Counted from the first letter of the stretch, positions 16,611 through 26,598 are shown. The stretch: DNA of 64,000 nucleotides from JAFAFN01 sp963707555 (GCA_963707555.1 CAVPQM010000024.1:248001-312000); one strand, 5' to 3'. A program made the numbers and translations. Notes: generated by a model from the sequence alone, not told the origin.

Positions 16611-18400
16611 GGCGAGGTCGGCGCGCGCCGCGCTCGAACAGCGCACCGTCGGAGGTGTCCATGCGCCCGGCGGCGTCCGCCTCGATGCACTCGAGCACCT
16701 CGGCCTCGCCGAGCGGGCTGACCTCCTGCAGCGAACCGAACTTCATCGGGGCGCGACGCACATCGATGCCGTGCACCCAGCACACCTGTGCCAGCGACGA
16801 GTGCCCGGACAGCTCCTCGGGGCACTGGTACAGCCCGGCGGCGGCCAACTCCGGGTAGAGGGAGTAGGTCCGCGAGTAGATCGCCATCGCCTCGGGTGAC
16901 CCGATGGCGAACTGGTCGCCGATGACGAGCTTGGCGTAGTGCACGCCGCTCGGACCATCCGCGAGGATCGTCGCCGAACGGGTGCACACCTCGAGCAGGT
17001 CGCGCCACGCGAACGCGGTGAACACGATCGGCTTGTCGGGCCGCACCCGGACGATCAGGTCGTACTCCTGCCCGCTGTTCGTCACCAGCTCGTGGGCCGC
17101 CTGGATCTTCCAGTGCATCTTGTCCTGGTTGCTCCAGTCGTCGAAGGCCTCGGTGCGGTCGTCGTCGACGACGACGTGGTCGGTGCCGTAGAACGCGGAC
17201 AGCTCGGCGGCGTCGACGTGCTCGCTGCGCTCGAGTCGGGCGAACAACGTCGGGTAGCGGTCCTTCACCTCGTCGAAGCCGACCGCCAGCGCGACGCTGC
17301 GGTACGCGTCGCTGAACCCCGCGCCGGCGAAGGGCAGGGTCGAGCGGAAGCCCTCGGCGCTGGAGCGGCCGACGTTGGACCAGGTGTGCACGTACAGGTC
17401 GCAGTCCGCCGCGGCGAGCAGCGAACGCTCCCACGTCTGGTGCGCCGCTCGATAGCCGCGCAGCTGCCCCGAGACGCACACCGCCACCCGGGGCGGTCGA
17501 GCGCGGCAGCCTGGTCCGCGGCAGGTGCAACGTCCGAGCGGCCATGGACGCCGCGCCGTGCACGGCCATCCACTTGCGGTCCTCGAGTCGCTCCGCGGCC
17601 GACGACCGGGACGGGTTGCCCTGGGGCAGCGTCGCACGACGGGCCCTGACCGCGTCCTTGAGCGCAGCGGTCCCGTCGTCCGGGGTGTGCGATGCCCCGG
17701 ACCCTCCGAGTCGTCGCACTCGCAGCGAACGCCGGGCACCGGCCTCCTCCGCAGTGTGATCGGCGGCGGTGGGATCGTCGCCGGTGGGATCGAGCGGTTC
17801 GCCGGTGAGCCACTCGGCCACCAGACGATGCACGTCGGACAGGCCGGCCACGAACTCGTCACGCCGCGCAGGATCTCTCAGCACCGCCGCGATGTCGTCC
17901 CGGTTGCGGTCGTAGAGGTGGGTGAACGCGCAGCTGTAGGGCAGCGAGAGGTCCCCCGGGGTGAACGCCGCCACGGTCGCGAGGTGCAACCGGGTCACGT
18001 CGGCCTGGTCCACGCCGAGCGCTGCCGCATGACGCAGCAGGACGACCATCAACACGGCGTTCTTCTCGACCGACGGCCCACCGACGAGCTCGCGCAGCAA
18101 TGGACCGAGCTGCTCGGCGGCACGGTCGATGATCTCGGGGTGACCGCCCGACTGGTGGTTGGCGATCACGGTGTGCAGCGCCGGTGGGTCGACGTCGATC
18201 TGCGCCTGGAGCACCAGAAGGCGGCCCAGCCGTTCGAGGCGGTCGTGGGAGCAGCGACGTGCGAGCGTGCCGTCCCCGAGCGCGACGACGTAGCCCCGTG
18301 CGACGAGCTCGACGAGCTCGGGGTCGGCGTCGCCGCCGAGCAGTCGATCGACCGCGACGAGCCAGTCGTCGACCTCGTCGCGCACCACTGCATCGGTCAT
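16594..18400 (-). CDS. Putative glycosyltransferase-like protein of the polysaccharide locus (frameshifted)
   Basis: Residues 1-300 read from ATG 18400 (SD GGGAGGGG upstream) form a helical region with no recognisable family. The C-terminal 320 residues begin RVAVCVSGQLRGYRAAHQTW and continue with CDLYVHTWSN, FYGTDHVVVDDD and YDLIVRVRPDKPIVF, a pattern seen in proteins of capsule loci that resemble glycosyltransferases. The frame changes near 17490-17510 in a CCACCCGGGGCGG tract; one base corrects it. The start overlaps the stop of the next glycosyltransferase (ATGA at 18397-18400), so the two are probably co-transcribed. Enzyme activity is inferred, not shown. Confidence 0.55.
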
Positions 18401-19485
18401 CGCTGATCCCCTCCCGTCGACGCGGACCTCTCACCCGTCGCCGCTGCGGTCGCCCCGCTCGGCGCAGTGTCTGGCAGACGTTCGTAGCCGGACAGCCATC
18501 CCTGGGCCTGCACCAACCAGTCGTGGGGCACCTGGGCGCGGCGCCGACGTCGGGAACGCTCGGCGAACCAACGTGGCGCCAGGGCGACCAGCACGCAGCG
18601 CCGCGCCGCGGCCGGCGACGGCCCGCAGCGGAAGGCCTTGAGCGCCCTCGACACCGCCGGTCGACGTCCCGCGAGCAGGTCTGCGCTGAGGAGGCTCTGG
18701 TGGATCGCCGCCCAGTCGGGGGTGGTGTCCTCGCGGGCGTACGACGCCGCGTGCCGTTCGGTCACGACGCGGATCGCGCGCTCCATGCGAGCGGTGTCGG
18801 TGCTCATCGACTCGAAACCGGTGCGGTAGCCGACCAGCGGTTCGTCGAGCATGTGCCCGTCGGTGACGGCGGCCAGTCGCAGCACGTAGTCCCAGTCCTC
18901 CGCGGAGTCGAGCGACTCGTCGTACGGTCCCACCTGCTCGGCCAGCGCCCGCTCGACCAGGAGGCCCTGGCCGGCGGAGGGCAGGACGTTCGACCGGAGC
19001 AGCACCGGCAGCAGCGGGCGCTCCGACGGACAGCGCACATGGCCGATCACGCGGAGCTGGTCGTCGATGTCGACCCGCCCGGCACACGACCAGCGCAGCG
19101 CACCGTCGCGCAGCGCGACGAACTGGCGGGCCAGCCGGTCCGGCGCGGTGAGGTCGTCGTCGTCGATCCAGGCGACGTACTGCGCGGTCGATGCCTCGAA
19201 GCCGGCATTGCGAGCACCGGAGAGCCCGCGGGGTGGGTCGTGGCGCAACACCCGCACGCCGTGTTCGGCGGCGTAGCGCTCGAGCAGCTCCGGCGTGGTG
19301 TCGCTCGACCCCTCGTCGACGACCACGATCTCGTAGCGCACGTCGCCGTCGAGGGTCACGAGTCGACCGAGCAGGCGGTCGAGCAGCGCGGCACGGTTGC
19401 GCGTCGGGACGACGACCGACACCTCCGGGCGCGGCCCTCGAGCAGTTCCATCGTCGTCGGGCGACACCCTCGTCTCCTCGCTCAT
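18397..19485 (-). CDS. Glycosyltransferase family 2
   Basis: 362 residues. The GT-A fold motifs are clear: EVSVVVPTRNRAALLDRLLG at the N terminus, YEIVVVDEGSSDTTPELL, GLSGARNAGFEAS and the metal-binding AWIDDDDL. A later EDWDYVLRL carries the usual ED motif for the catalytic base. ATG 19485 has AAGGGG directly upstream. Its stop overlaps the start of the downstream gene at 18400. It should add one sugar to the polysaccharide intermediate on the inner face of the membrane. Confidence 0.85.
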   Translation of the reverse strand: MSEETRVSPDDDGTARGPRPEVSVVVPTRNRAALLDRLLGRLVTLDGDVRYEIVVVDEGSSDTTPELLERYAAEHGVRVLRHDPPRGLSGARNAGFEASTAQYVAWIDDDDLTAPDRLARQFVALRDGALRWSCAGRVDIDDQLRVIGHVRCPSERPLLPVLLRSNVLPSAGQGLLVERALAEQVGPYDESLDSAEDWDYVLRLAAVTDGHMLDEPLVGYRTGFESMSTDTARMERAIRVVTERHAASYAREDTTPDWAAIHQSLLSADLLAGRRPAVSRALKAFRCGPSPAAARRCVLVALAPRWFAERSRRRRRAQVPHDWLVQAQGWLSGYERLPDTAPSGATAAATGERSASTGGDQR

Positions 19486-19569
19486 GTCCCCTTGACGGTA
19501 TCGGCGCCGAGCGGTCGGACGTCGCGAGGACGCCGGTAGCCTCGGATCATCACGACTCCGCCGACACCG

Positions 19570-20358
19570 ATGCAGCCACCGACACGACACCTCTTCGACT
19601 GCGACTTCGTCACCGACGTCGAGATCGGCGACCTCGTCGCACTGCTGCGCGCCGAGGACGGGCCGAGCCAGACGTGGCGGTGCACCGTCACCCCGAACGT
19701 CGACCACCTGGTCCGCTACGAGCACCACCCGGTCGAGGCCGACGTCGCGCGCCACGCCACGCTGATGCTGCCCGACGGGATGCCGATCGTGTGGGCGAGC
19801 CGTCACCTCGGTCGTCCGCTCGCCCGACGGCTCGCCGGCAGCGACCTGTTCGCCGAGTTGTGGCCGTCGCTCGCCCGCGACGGCGTCCCGACCGTCGTGC
19901 TGGCATCCAGCCAGGACGTCGCCGACCGCCTCCTCGCGGAGCATCCGGCGGCGACGGTGATCGTGCCGCCGTTCTTCGAGGTCACCGACGAGGCGGCCGT
20001 GACCGCCGTGGTCGACGAGCTCGACGCCGCCTGCACCTCGAGCGACGCGCACTTCCTGTTCATCTGCGTCTCGATGCCGAAGCACCACCTGCTCGCCTCT
20101 CGGCTGCGCGAGCGGTGGGACGGGCGTCGCAGCCCGCACGTGCTGCTGCTCGGCGCGTCGCCCGACTTCTACCTGGGACTCGCTCGCCGCGCCCCGAAGT
20201 GGATGCAGACCGCGGGACTCGAGTGGGTGCACCGCCTGTTGAGCGAGCCCCGTCGCATGGCGCGCCGCTACCTGGTCGACGACCCCGAGTTCGTCCGCCT
20301 GTTCCTCCGGGAACGACGCGCGCTGCGTCGCGAGCAGCGCGACCGCGTCGACGCATGA
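19570..20358 (+). CDS. WecG/TagA/CpsF family glycosyltransferase
   Basis: 262 residues. The sequence follows the WecG/TagA/CpsF pattern: an N-terminal VTPNVDHLVRYE, LPDGMPIVWASRHLG, a Rossmann-like region, and the C-terminal signature APKWMQTAGLEWVHRLLSEP. These enzymes transfer N-acetylmannosamine or related sugars to lipid-linked acceptors. It is transcribed divergently from the glycosyltransferase at 19485 and overlaps the next gene by ATGA at 20355-20358, so they are translationally coupled. Confidence 0.85.
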   Translation: MQPPTRHLFDCDFVTDVEIGDLVALLRAEDGPSQTWRCTVTPNVDHLVRYEHHPVEADVARHATLMLPDGMPIVWASRHLGRPLARRLAGSDLFAELWPSLARDGVPTVVLASSQDVADRLLAEHPAATVIVPPFFEVTDEAAVTAVVDELDAACTSSDAHFLFICVSMPKHHLLASRLRERWDGRRSPHVLLLGASPDFYLGLARRAPKWMQTAGLEWVHRLLSEPRRMARRYLVDDPEFVRLFLRERRALRREQRDRVDA

Positions 20359-21287
20359 GCGCTGACGCAACCGATCGCGACGCGCTCGCGGTGGTCATCT
20401 GCACCCATCGTCGGCCCGACGCGCTGGGCCGCCTGCTGGACCGACTCGTGGAGTGCGCCGACGACGCCGCCTCGGTCGCGGTCGTCGGAGTGGTCGTCGT
20501 CGACGACGACCCCGATGCGTCGGCCCGAGCGACCGCCGAATCTCGTGCAGGTGCATTCGAGCTCGGACTCGACTACCGGGTCACCGGCTCGGGCAACATC
20601 TCGGTCGCCCGGAACACGACGCTCGAGGCGGGCGCGGCGATGGCGCCCTGGGTCGCCTGCACCGACGACGACTGCATCCCGGCGGTCGACTGGCTGTCGC
20701 AGCTCGTCGCAGTCCGTCGACGCACCGGTGCCGACGCGGTCTGCGGGGCCTGCGACGAGCTCGCTCCTCCCGGAGCGCCGGCGTGGCTCGTCGACGAGCC
20801 GTTCCTCGACGAGCTCACCACCGGCGTCGACGGCGAGCGCACGGTCGAGGGCCACGTGAAGAACCTCCTGCTGTCGACCGAGTTCGTCGCACGGCACGGT
20901 GTCAGCTACGACGAACGGCTCGGGCGTGCCGGCGGTGAGGATGCCAAGTTCCTGCACGACCTCGACCGAGCGGGCATCGACCGCCGCTTCGCGTCGCACG
21001 CGATCGTGCGCGAGGAGCTCACGGCGGCTCGGGCGACGCTCCGCTACCAGCTCCGCCGACGGTTCTGGTTCGGCAACACCGAGTCCGTCACGTCGATCGA
21101 GAACGGCAGGGCGTCGCGGGTCCGCATGTTCGTCAGTGGTGCCCGGCAGTGCCTGCGCGCCGTGCTCGGCCCGTTCACCCGCCTGGCTCGCGGAGGCTCG
21201 CCCTGGTGGCGGTTCGCCGCGTCAGAGCTCCTCCGCGGCATCGGCCGCATGCTCGGGGCGGTCGGCATCGTCATCGACCACCGCTAG
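20355..21287 (+). CDS. Glycosyltransferase family 2
   Basis: 310 residues. Motifs are LAVVICTHRRPDALGRLLDR, VVVVDDDPDASA, GSGNISVARNTTLEAG and the metal-binding ACTDDDCIP, which define a GT-A family 2 enzyme. A C-terminal basic, amphipathic region (RQCLRAVLGPFTRLARGG) may bind the membrane. It is coupled to the WecG-like gene through an ATGA overlap. Its last 66 bases overlap the 3' end of the flippase gene on the opposite strand. Confidence 0.8.
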   Translation: MSADATDRDALAVVICTHRRPDALGRLLDRLVECADDAASVAVVGVVVVDDDPDASARATAESRAGAFELGLDYRVTGSGNISVARNTTLEAGAAMAPWVACTDDDCIPAVDWLSQLVAVRRRTGADAVCGACDELAPPGAPAWLVDEPFLDELTTGVDGERTVEGHVKNLLLSTEFVARHGVSYDERLGRAGGEDAKFLHDLDRAGIDRRFASHAIVREELTAARATLRYQLRRRFWFGNTESVTSIENGRASRVRMFVSGARQCLRAVLGPFTRLARGGSPWWRFAASELLRGIGRMLGAVGIVIDHR

Positions 21288-22562
21288 GTCGCGGTCGGCG
21301 GCTCGCTGGCACACCACCAGCGCGGTCCAGGTCATCACCACCGACAGGACCTCGCCGACGAGCGTGCCGATCGCGGCGCCCTCCCAGCCGTAGCGGGGGA
21401 TCAACACGATGTAGAGGACCATCGCCATCGCGGCGTTGATGGCGAGCAGGATCGTCCGCAGCGTCACCTTGGACAGGCCCATGAGCCCGTTGATCGAACA
21501 GCTGCCCACCGCCCGCAGCAGCACGATCGGCGACAGCCACCGCACGATCGTCACGGACTCCTCGAACTCGTCGCCGAGCACGACCGGCAGCAGCGGTGCG
21601 ACCAGCGAGATGCCGATCGCGAACACGACGCCGTAGACCGCTCCGAGCGACGCGTAGCGCAGCGCCCGGTCCAGGTGCTGGCGGCGCACGCCCTCGTCGT
21701 GCTGCAGGAACCGCGCGTGGGTCGCCTGGATCACGCTGCCGACGGGCAGCAGGCCGAACTGCACGATCCGGTAGGCGGCGGCGTACAGACCGGTCTCGAC
21801 GACCAGGCCGTTCGCGGCGAGCACCAGCTTGTCGCCCTCGTTGCCGAGTGCGTCGGCGGAGATGCCCCCGGAGTACGCCAGGTTCGACTTCATGTGGTGC
21901 CAGTGCACGGGACCGGGACGGAACGCGAAGTCGTAGCGTCGCCCGACGACCACCAGGAACGCCACGCCGGCGAGACCGGACACCGCGAGCATCGTCAGTC
22001 CGAGCGACATGATCGACAGCGTCGACGTGAGGAACAGCGCGGTGAGCACGACGATCCTGGCGCCGAGCACGACGAGTCGGAACGGCGCGGACGCCGCGAA
22101 GCCGGACTGCGCCTGGACCGTCGTGGCGCAGAGGTGCACCAGCGGCATGGTCACGAACTCGGTCGCGAGGATCGCGATCATCGCGACCGGCGCGACGCCC
22201 TCGACGATGAACGTCGCCGCGACGTAACCGACGACGGTCAGCAGCCCGCCGAGCACGAGCGACAGCGTGAGACACGAGCGGGCGGTGACCTCGAGGCCCT
22301 CGCGGTCACGCACGACGTGCTGGAGCAGCGACAACGTGACACCCGACGCCGCCAGCGTCACGAGCGGCCCGACGATCGCGTAGAGGGCGGCGTACCCGCC
22401 GTAGCCGTCGGGGCCGAGGGAACGCCCGAGGAACGTGAAGGACAAGATGGTGCCGACCATCGTGACGGACTCGATGGACAGGCCCCAGACGGACTCGGCG
22501 GCCGCGCCTCCACCACGGAACTTGGCGACGGTCTTGGTGACGAGCGAGCTGATGGGTTGCAC
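21222..22562 (-). CDS. Polysaccharide flippase, Wzx/MOP family
   Basis: About 446 residues from GTG 22562, with twelve or more predicted helices. SIESVTMVGTILSFTFLGRSLGPDGYGGYAAL and GLYAAAYRIVQFGLLPVGSV are typical of Wzx-type lipid-linked oligosaccharide translocases. The frame stays open to 22730, but the extra residues are arginine-rich and not membrane-like, so I prefer the start near the first helix; a GGGGGGAGGGAG tract lies about 20 bases upstream of that GTG, so the start is uncertain. It completes the Wzx/Wzy set with the polymerase at 8581. The 3' end overlaps a convergent gene by 66 bases. Confidence 0.8.
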   Translation of the reverse strand: MQPISSLVTKTVAKFRGGGAAAESVWGLSIESVTMVGTILSFTFLGRSLGPDGYGGYAALYAIVGPLVTLAASGVTLSLLQHVVRDREGLEVTARSCLTLSLVLGGLLTVVGYVAATFIVEGVAPVAMIAILATEFVTMPLVHLCATTVQAQSGFAASAPFRLVVLGARIVVLTALFLTSTLSIMSLGLTMLAVSGLAGVAFLVVVGRRYDFAFRPGPVHWHHMKSNLAYSGGISADALGNEGDKLVLAANGLVVETGLYAAAYRIVQFGLLPVGSVIQATHARFLQHDEGVRRQHLDRALRYASLGAVYGVVFAIGISLVAPLLPVVLGDEFEESVTIVRWLSPIVLLRAVGSCSINGLMGLSKVTLRTILLAINAAMAMVLYIVLIPRYGWEGAAIGTLVGEVLSVVMTWTALVVCQRAADRDLAVVDDDADRPEHAADAAEEL

Positions 22563-22744
22563 GATATCGGTCGCCGGAAGCGCTCCCTCCCCCCACTCGT
22601 CCCGTCTCGAATCCAACGAGGTGCCGTATGCTTGTGGCTGCAGTCGTACGGGCGCGCAGGGAGGGGCACGTCCGTCACGCACCTCATGGGTGCTCCGGGC
22701 CATCGCTGACTCCTCCGCCCTGACCAGCACCCCGAGGACGAACC

Positions 22745-25609
22745 ATGACCGTCGAAGACCTGCACGACGTCCCCGACGGGACGGTGATCGAGGCGTCGGT
22801 CTGCGTCGTCGGCGCCGGCCCGGCCGGCATCGCGGTCGCCCTGCAGCTCCTCGACGCGGGGATCGACGTCGTGCTCGTCGAGAGCGGCGGCGAGACGCCG
22901 GATGCCGCGGTCGACGACCTCAGCGAGATCGTGAGCACCGGGTTGGCCCGAGCCCCTCAGGACGTGACCCGCGCCCGGGGCATCGGCGGCACGTCGTCGT
23001 TGTGGACGGGCCGTTGCGGCGTCTTCGACGAGATGGACCTGGCGAGCCGCCCGTGGGTGCCCTTCAGCGGCTGGCCGATCTCGACCGACGACCTTCGTCC
23101 CCACCTCGACCACGCCGCAGTGCTGCTCGGCCTGGGCCCGGGCCGCTTCCGGGGCGCTGCCGCCGACGAGCTCGCGGGTGACCCCACCCGCCCGTGGGAT
23201 CCGCAGCTGCTGCAGCCCCTCGTCTACCAGTTCAGCCTGCACGACCCGGCGGCCGCCGAGGCCGTACGGTCCTCGGCCGCGCAGGGTCCCGACGACGCCG
23301 CGCACATCGGTGCCCTGCAGCACGCGGGCGCGCCCCGGCCGGTGCACTTCGGCGAAGCGCACCTGGCGACCTTCCGTGCGTCGCAGGCCATCCGGGTCCT
23401 GACCCACGGCTCGGTCACCGAGGTGGCCACGACCGAGGACGGCGAGCGTGTCACCGGCGTCGAGGTCGCCACGTTGCAGGGTCGACGGGCACGGATCGTC
23501 GCGGGTCACGTCGTGCTGTGCTGCGGGGGCATCGACAACGCACGGCTGCTGCTGGCGTCGCGCAGCGCACGGCCCGAGGGTGTGGGCAACCGCCACGACA
23601 CCGTCGGCAGGTACCTGACCGACCACCCGCTCGCCGTGATCTCGAGCTTCGACGGCCACGGGGACGCCGCACTGCGCCGCCGGATGGGACTCCGGTGGAT
23701 CGACCACGCCGGCGCCCGTCACGTGTACTCCATCGGCGCTCGCCTCAGCCCTGAGCTGCAACGGCGAGAAGGCCTCCTCAACGCCTCGATCCACGTCGTC
23801 GAGTACGGCGACCGTGACGCCGCTGCGGCAGAGCTGCGTTCGGCCGTGCGCCGGCTGGCCCAGGACCGCTCGGACCTCGACGCCGTACGGGCCGTCGCCA
23901 GGGTCGGCATGCGGCCGGATCGTCTGGCCGGCGCGACGTACGACCGCTACGTCCGCCACCGTCCGTCGCTCATCCCCGCCGAGCGAGTCGACTTCTGCTG
24001 CGTCGTGGAGCAGGTCTCGGACCCTGCCAGCAGGATCACCCTGGGGAGCGCCGTCGACGGGCTCGGGATGCCGCGCGCCGAGGTGCACTGGCGGGCCCAC
24101 GACGACGAGTTCCGCACGCTGCTGCGCGCCGCGGAGCTGTTCGACCGCGAGACCGCACGGCTCGGGTACACGCCGCCGGATCCGGTGCCGTGGCGCGACC
24201 TGGGCGCCGATGCGTGGCGGGAGAGCATCCACGACATGGCCCACCCGATGGGCAGCACCCGCATGTCGTCGGACCCGCGCCACGGCGTGGTCGACGCCGA
24301 CTGCCAGGTGCACGGGGTGCGTGGGCTGTACGTCGCCGGCGGCTCGGTGTTCCCGACGAGCGGCTACATGAACCCGACGCTGATGATCGTCGCGCTCGCG
24401 CTGCGGACCGCTGCGCACATCCGCGGCGAGCTGGGCCGCAACGAGTCGGGCCGCAGCGGGTTCGGCCGCGGCGACGCGCCGACACCGAAGGTCACCGCAC
24501 CGCGGCATCCGCGACCCTCGCGCCTCCGGGTCGGCCTGGTCGGAGCCGGCCCACGCATGACGTCGTTCCACCTGCCGGTCCTGCGAGCACTCGAGGACCG
24601 CTACGAGGTCGTCGGCGCGGTCGGCGGTCCCACCCGGGCCCTCGACGAGGTCGCCGCCGCGACCGGGGAGCGGCCGTTCGCCGACGCCGCGTCGCTCGTC
24701 GCGGAGCAGGCCCCGGAGCTGCTGGTCGTCGCGGTCGCACCCGGCGCCGTCGACACGGCGGTGCCACCCCTGGTCGGCCTGGGCGTGCCGCTCCTGATCG
24801 AGACGCCGTTCTGCTGGGACCCGCTGATCGGACGATCGACCCTCGCGTGCATCGAGGAGTCGGGGCTGCTCGTCGGCGTGTGCGAGCAGACGCCCTTCAT
24901 GCCGACCGAACGGCTCCGCCGGCTCGTGATCGACCAGGGGTTCCTCGGCGCGGTGCACCAGGCCGACAACGACGGGTTCCTCTACGACTACCACACGCTC
25001 GCCGCGCTCCGGACCCACCTGGTGGGCGAACGTCGACCGGTGCTCGCGACCGCTGCGGACTCTCCGCTCGACCGGGGGGCCGCGACGAGCGTGTGCACCG
25101 TGGTCCACGGTGACGGTGCCCTGCTACGGCACCGCTCCGGCGACGGCCTGCCCGATGCCGGCTCGATCGGCACCCGTCTCGAAGGGACCTCGGGGGCGTT
25201 CCGGGGCGACACCCTCGAGGTGACCTCGTCGTCGGGTCCACCGTGGACCTCGACGATCGAACGGATCGAGTGCGACGGTCGCCTCGGCGAGCTGCGCCTC
25301 GCCGTGCCCGGCGGTCAGGTCACGTGGCGCAACCCGTACGCCGCGCACGACCTCGACGACGAACGCATCGCGATCGCGACGGTGCTCGACGGCATGCGCT
25401 CAGCGGTCCTCCACTGCACCGATCCGCTCTACACACCGGGACGGGCGCTCATCGACATGGAGTTGCTGGCCGCGTTCCGATCCGCGCTCCGCAGCGGCGC
25501 TGCCGTCGAGCTGCCGCTTCGGCCACGACGTGAGCAGCTGCGCCAGCTGTCGCCGAAGATGGTCGCCGGCACCGCGGCACGCGCCGCCTCGCGTCTGCAA
25601 CGCGACTGA
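22745..25609 (+). CDS. GMC oxidoreductase fused to Gfo/Idh/MocA-type dehydrogenase
   Basis: 954 residues. The N-terminal part (about 1-565) is a GMC-type flavoprotein: dinucleotide-binding VVGAGPAGIAVALQLLDAG near residue 24, FAD-contacting GIGGTSSLWTG, and the C-terminal HPMGSTRMSSDP with YVAGGSVFPTSGYMNPTLM, which carry the active-site residues. After a Gly/Arg-rich linker, a second Rossmann fold starts near residue 594 (LRVGLVGAGPRMTSFHLPVL) and continues as a Gfo/Idh/MocA protein (LLIETPFCWD, IDQGFLGAVHQADND). Such a fusion could oxidise two positions of a sugar in sequence. AGGA lies before the ATG. It is divergent from the flippase gene. Confidence 0.8.
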   Translation: MTVEDLHDVPDGTVIEASVCVVGAGPAGIAVALQLLDAGIDVVLVESGGETPDAAVDDLSEIVSTGLARAPQDVTRARGIGGTSSLWTGRCGVFDEMDLASRPWVPFSGWPISTDDLRPHLDHAAVLLGLGPGRFRGAAADELAGDPTRPWDPQLLQPLVYQFSLHDPAAAEAVRSSAAQGPDDAAHIGALQHAGAPRPVHFGEAHLATFRASQAIRVLTHGSVTEVATTEDGERVTGVEVATLQGRRARIVAGHVVLCCGGIDNARLLLASRSARPEGVGNRHDTVGRYLTDHPLAVISSFDGHGDAALRRRMGLRWIDHAGARHVYSIGARLSPELQRREGLLNASIHVVEYGDRDAAAAELRSAVRRLAQDRSDLDAVRAVARVGMRPDRLAGATYDRYVRHRPSLIPAERVDFCCVVEQVSDPASRITLGSAVDGLGMPRAEVHWRAHDDEFRTLLRAAELFDRETARLGYTPPDPVPWRDLGADAWRESIHDMAHPMGSTRMSSDPRHGVVDADCQVHGVRGLYVAGGSVFPTSGYMNPTLMIVALALRTAAHIRGELGRNESGRSGFGRGDAPTPKVTAPRHPRPSRLRVGLVGAGPRMTSFHLPVLRALEDRYEVVGAVGGPTRALDEVAAATGERPFADAASLVAEQAPELLVVAVAPGAVDTAVPPLVGLGVPLLIETPFCWDPLIGRSTLACIEESGLLVGVCEQTPFMPTERLRRLVIDQGFLGAVHQADNDGFLYDYHTLAALRTHLVGERRPVLATAADSPLDRGAATSVCTVVHGDGALLRHRSGDGLPDAGSIGTRLEGTSGAFRGDTLEVTSSSGPPWTSTIERIECDGRLGELRLAVPGGQVTWRNPYAAHDLDDERIAIATVLDGMRSAVLHCTDPLYTPGRALIDMELLAAFRSALRSGAAVELPLRPRREQLRQLSPKMVAGTAARAASRLQRD

Positions 25610-25653
25610 ACCCGGTTGGATCGCCCGGATGGGGGTTCGGTGAGCGGCCCCCG

Positions 25654-26598
25654 TCAGCGACCCGCGCCGGAGCGCAGGCCCTGGTGGAACGCCCTCCACT
25701 TGCGTGGGTGCCAGACGTCCTGATCCTCTCCCCAACACACCTGTCCGTCCAGCGTCCAGCGGACCAGCGAGTTCCAGCAGAACATCGACGGGTACGCGGT
25801 GAAGACCTGCCTGCTGGTGACGACACCCCTGGCTTGGACCTCGCGTCCGTCGGCGTCGATGGCGTCGATGTGGATCTCGGCCGGGCGTCCGGCATCGTCT
25901 CGCACGACCGACCGGTTCCCGTCGGCCAGCCTCGACCACTGACCGTCGCGCATGAGGTACCCGTTGATCACCCGGTTGCCCTCCCCGCGGTCGATGGAGA
26001 TCGCCAGCAGCCCGCTCTCCGACGACGCCGTGGCATACGCATAGCCGACCTTCTGCTGCCGACCGTCACGCCGCGGGCCCCAGGCACGGTCTCGCATCGC
26101 GAAGCAGTCGACCGCGATCTCTTCGCCGTGCAGGACCATCGCGCCGGTGACACGACCGGGTTGGTCGATGTGTCCCGTCGTGAAGGGCGGGTCGCTCCGC
26201 GAGATCAGCGGCTGGAACAGCGCCTCGTAGCGGAGCTGCAGCTGGACGTCCCTGTGATCGAAACCGAGCTCGTAGGTACGGCCCGGATCGACGCACCGCA
26301 GCGTCATCCCGTTCGCGAGTCGGGCATCGCGCAGGTCGAGGGCATCGGGGATCTGCTGATGCCAGTCCCAGGCGAACACCGGGAGCTCCCACGGCAGCTC
26401 GCCAGAGCCGTCGACGATGAGCACGCCGCCGAACTGCACTCCGATGTTGGGCCGGAAGACCGGGTAGAAGTAGCCGAGCAGATCGCGCTCGGGAACCATC
26501 CAGGCGAACCACACCGTCTCGGTCCACCACGGATCGTCGGTCCGCTCGTGGAACGTGTCGTCGTCGGTGCCCAGTCCCCAGCTCGACAGGTCCGTCAT
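25654..26598 (-). CDS. Conserved hypothetical protein, last gene of importer/ligase operon
   Basis: 314 residues with many aromatic residues and no signal peptide or membrane helix: TDDPWWTETVWFAWMVPERD, YFYPVFRPNIGVQFGGVLI, AFAWDWHQQ-like and CFAMRDRAWGPRRDGR. This resembles beta-barrel proteins of the tocopherol cyclase/hydroxyneurosporene dehydratase type, but the match is weak. Its ATG overlaps the stop of the acyl-CoA synthetase (ATGA), so it belongs to the same operon and probably acts on the same compound or its CoA ester. No function is assigned. Confidence 0.65.
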   Translation of the reverse strand: MTDLSSWGLGTDDDTFHERTDDPWWTETVWFAWMVPERDLLGYFYPVFRPNIGVQFGGVLIVDGSGELPWELPVFAWDWHQQIPDALDLRDARLANGMTLRCVDPGRTYELGFDHRDVQLQLRYEALFQPLISRSDPPFTTGHIDQPGRVTGAMVLHGEEIAVDCFAMRDRAWGPRRDGRQQKVGYAYATASSESGLLAISIDRGEGNRVINGYLMRDGQWSRLADGNRSVVRDDAGRPAEIHIDAIDADGREVQARGVVTSRQVFTAYPSMFCWNSLVRWTLDGQVCWGEDQDVWHPRKWRAFHQGLRSGAGR

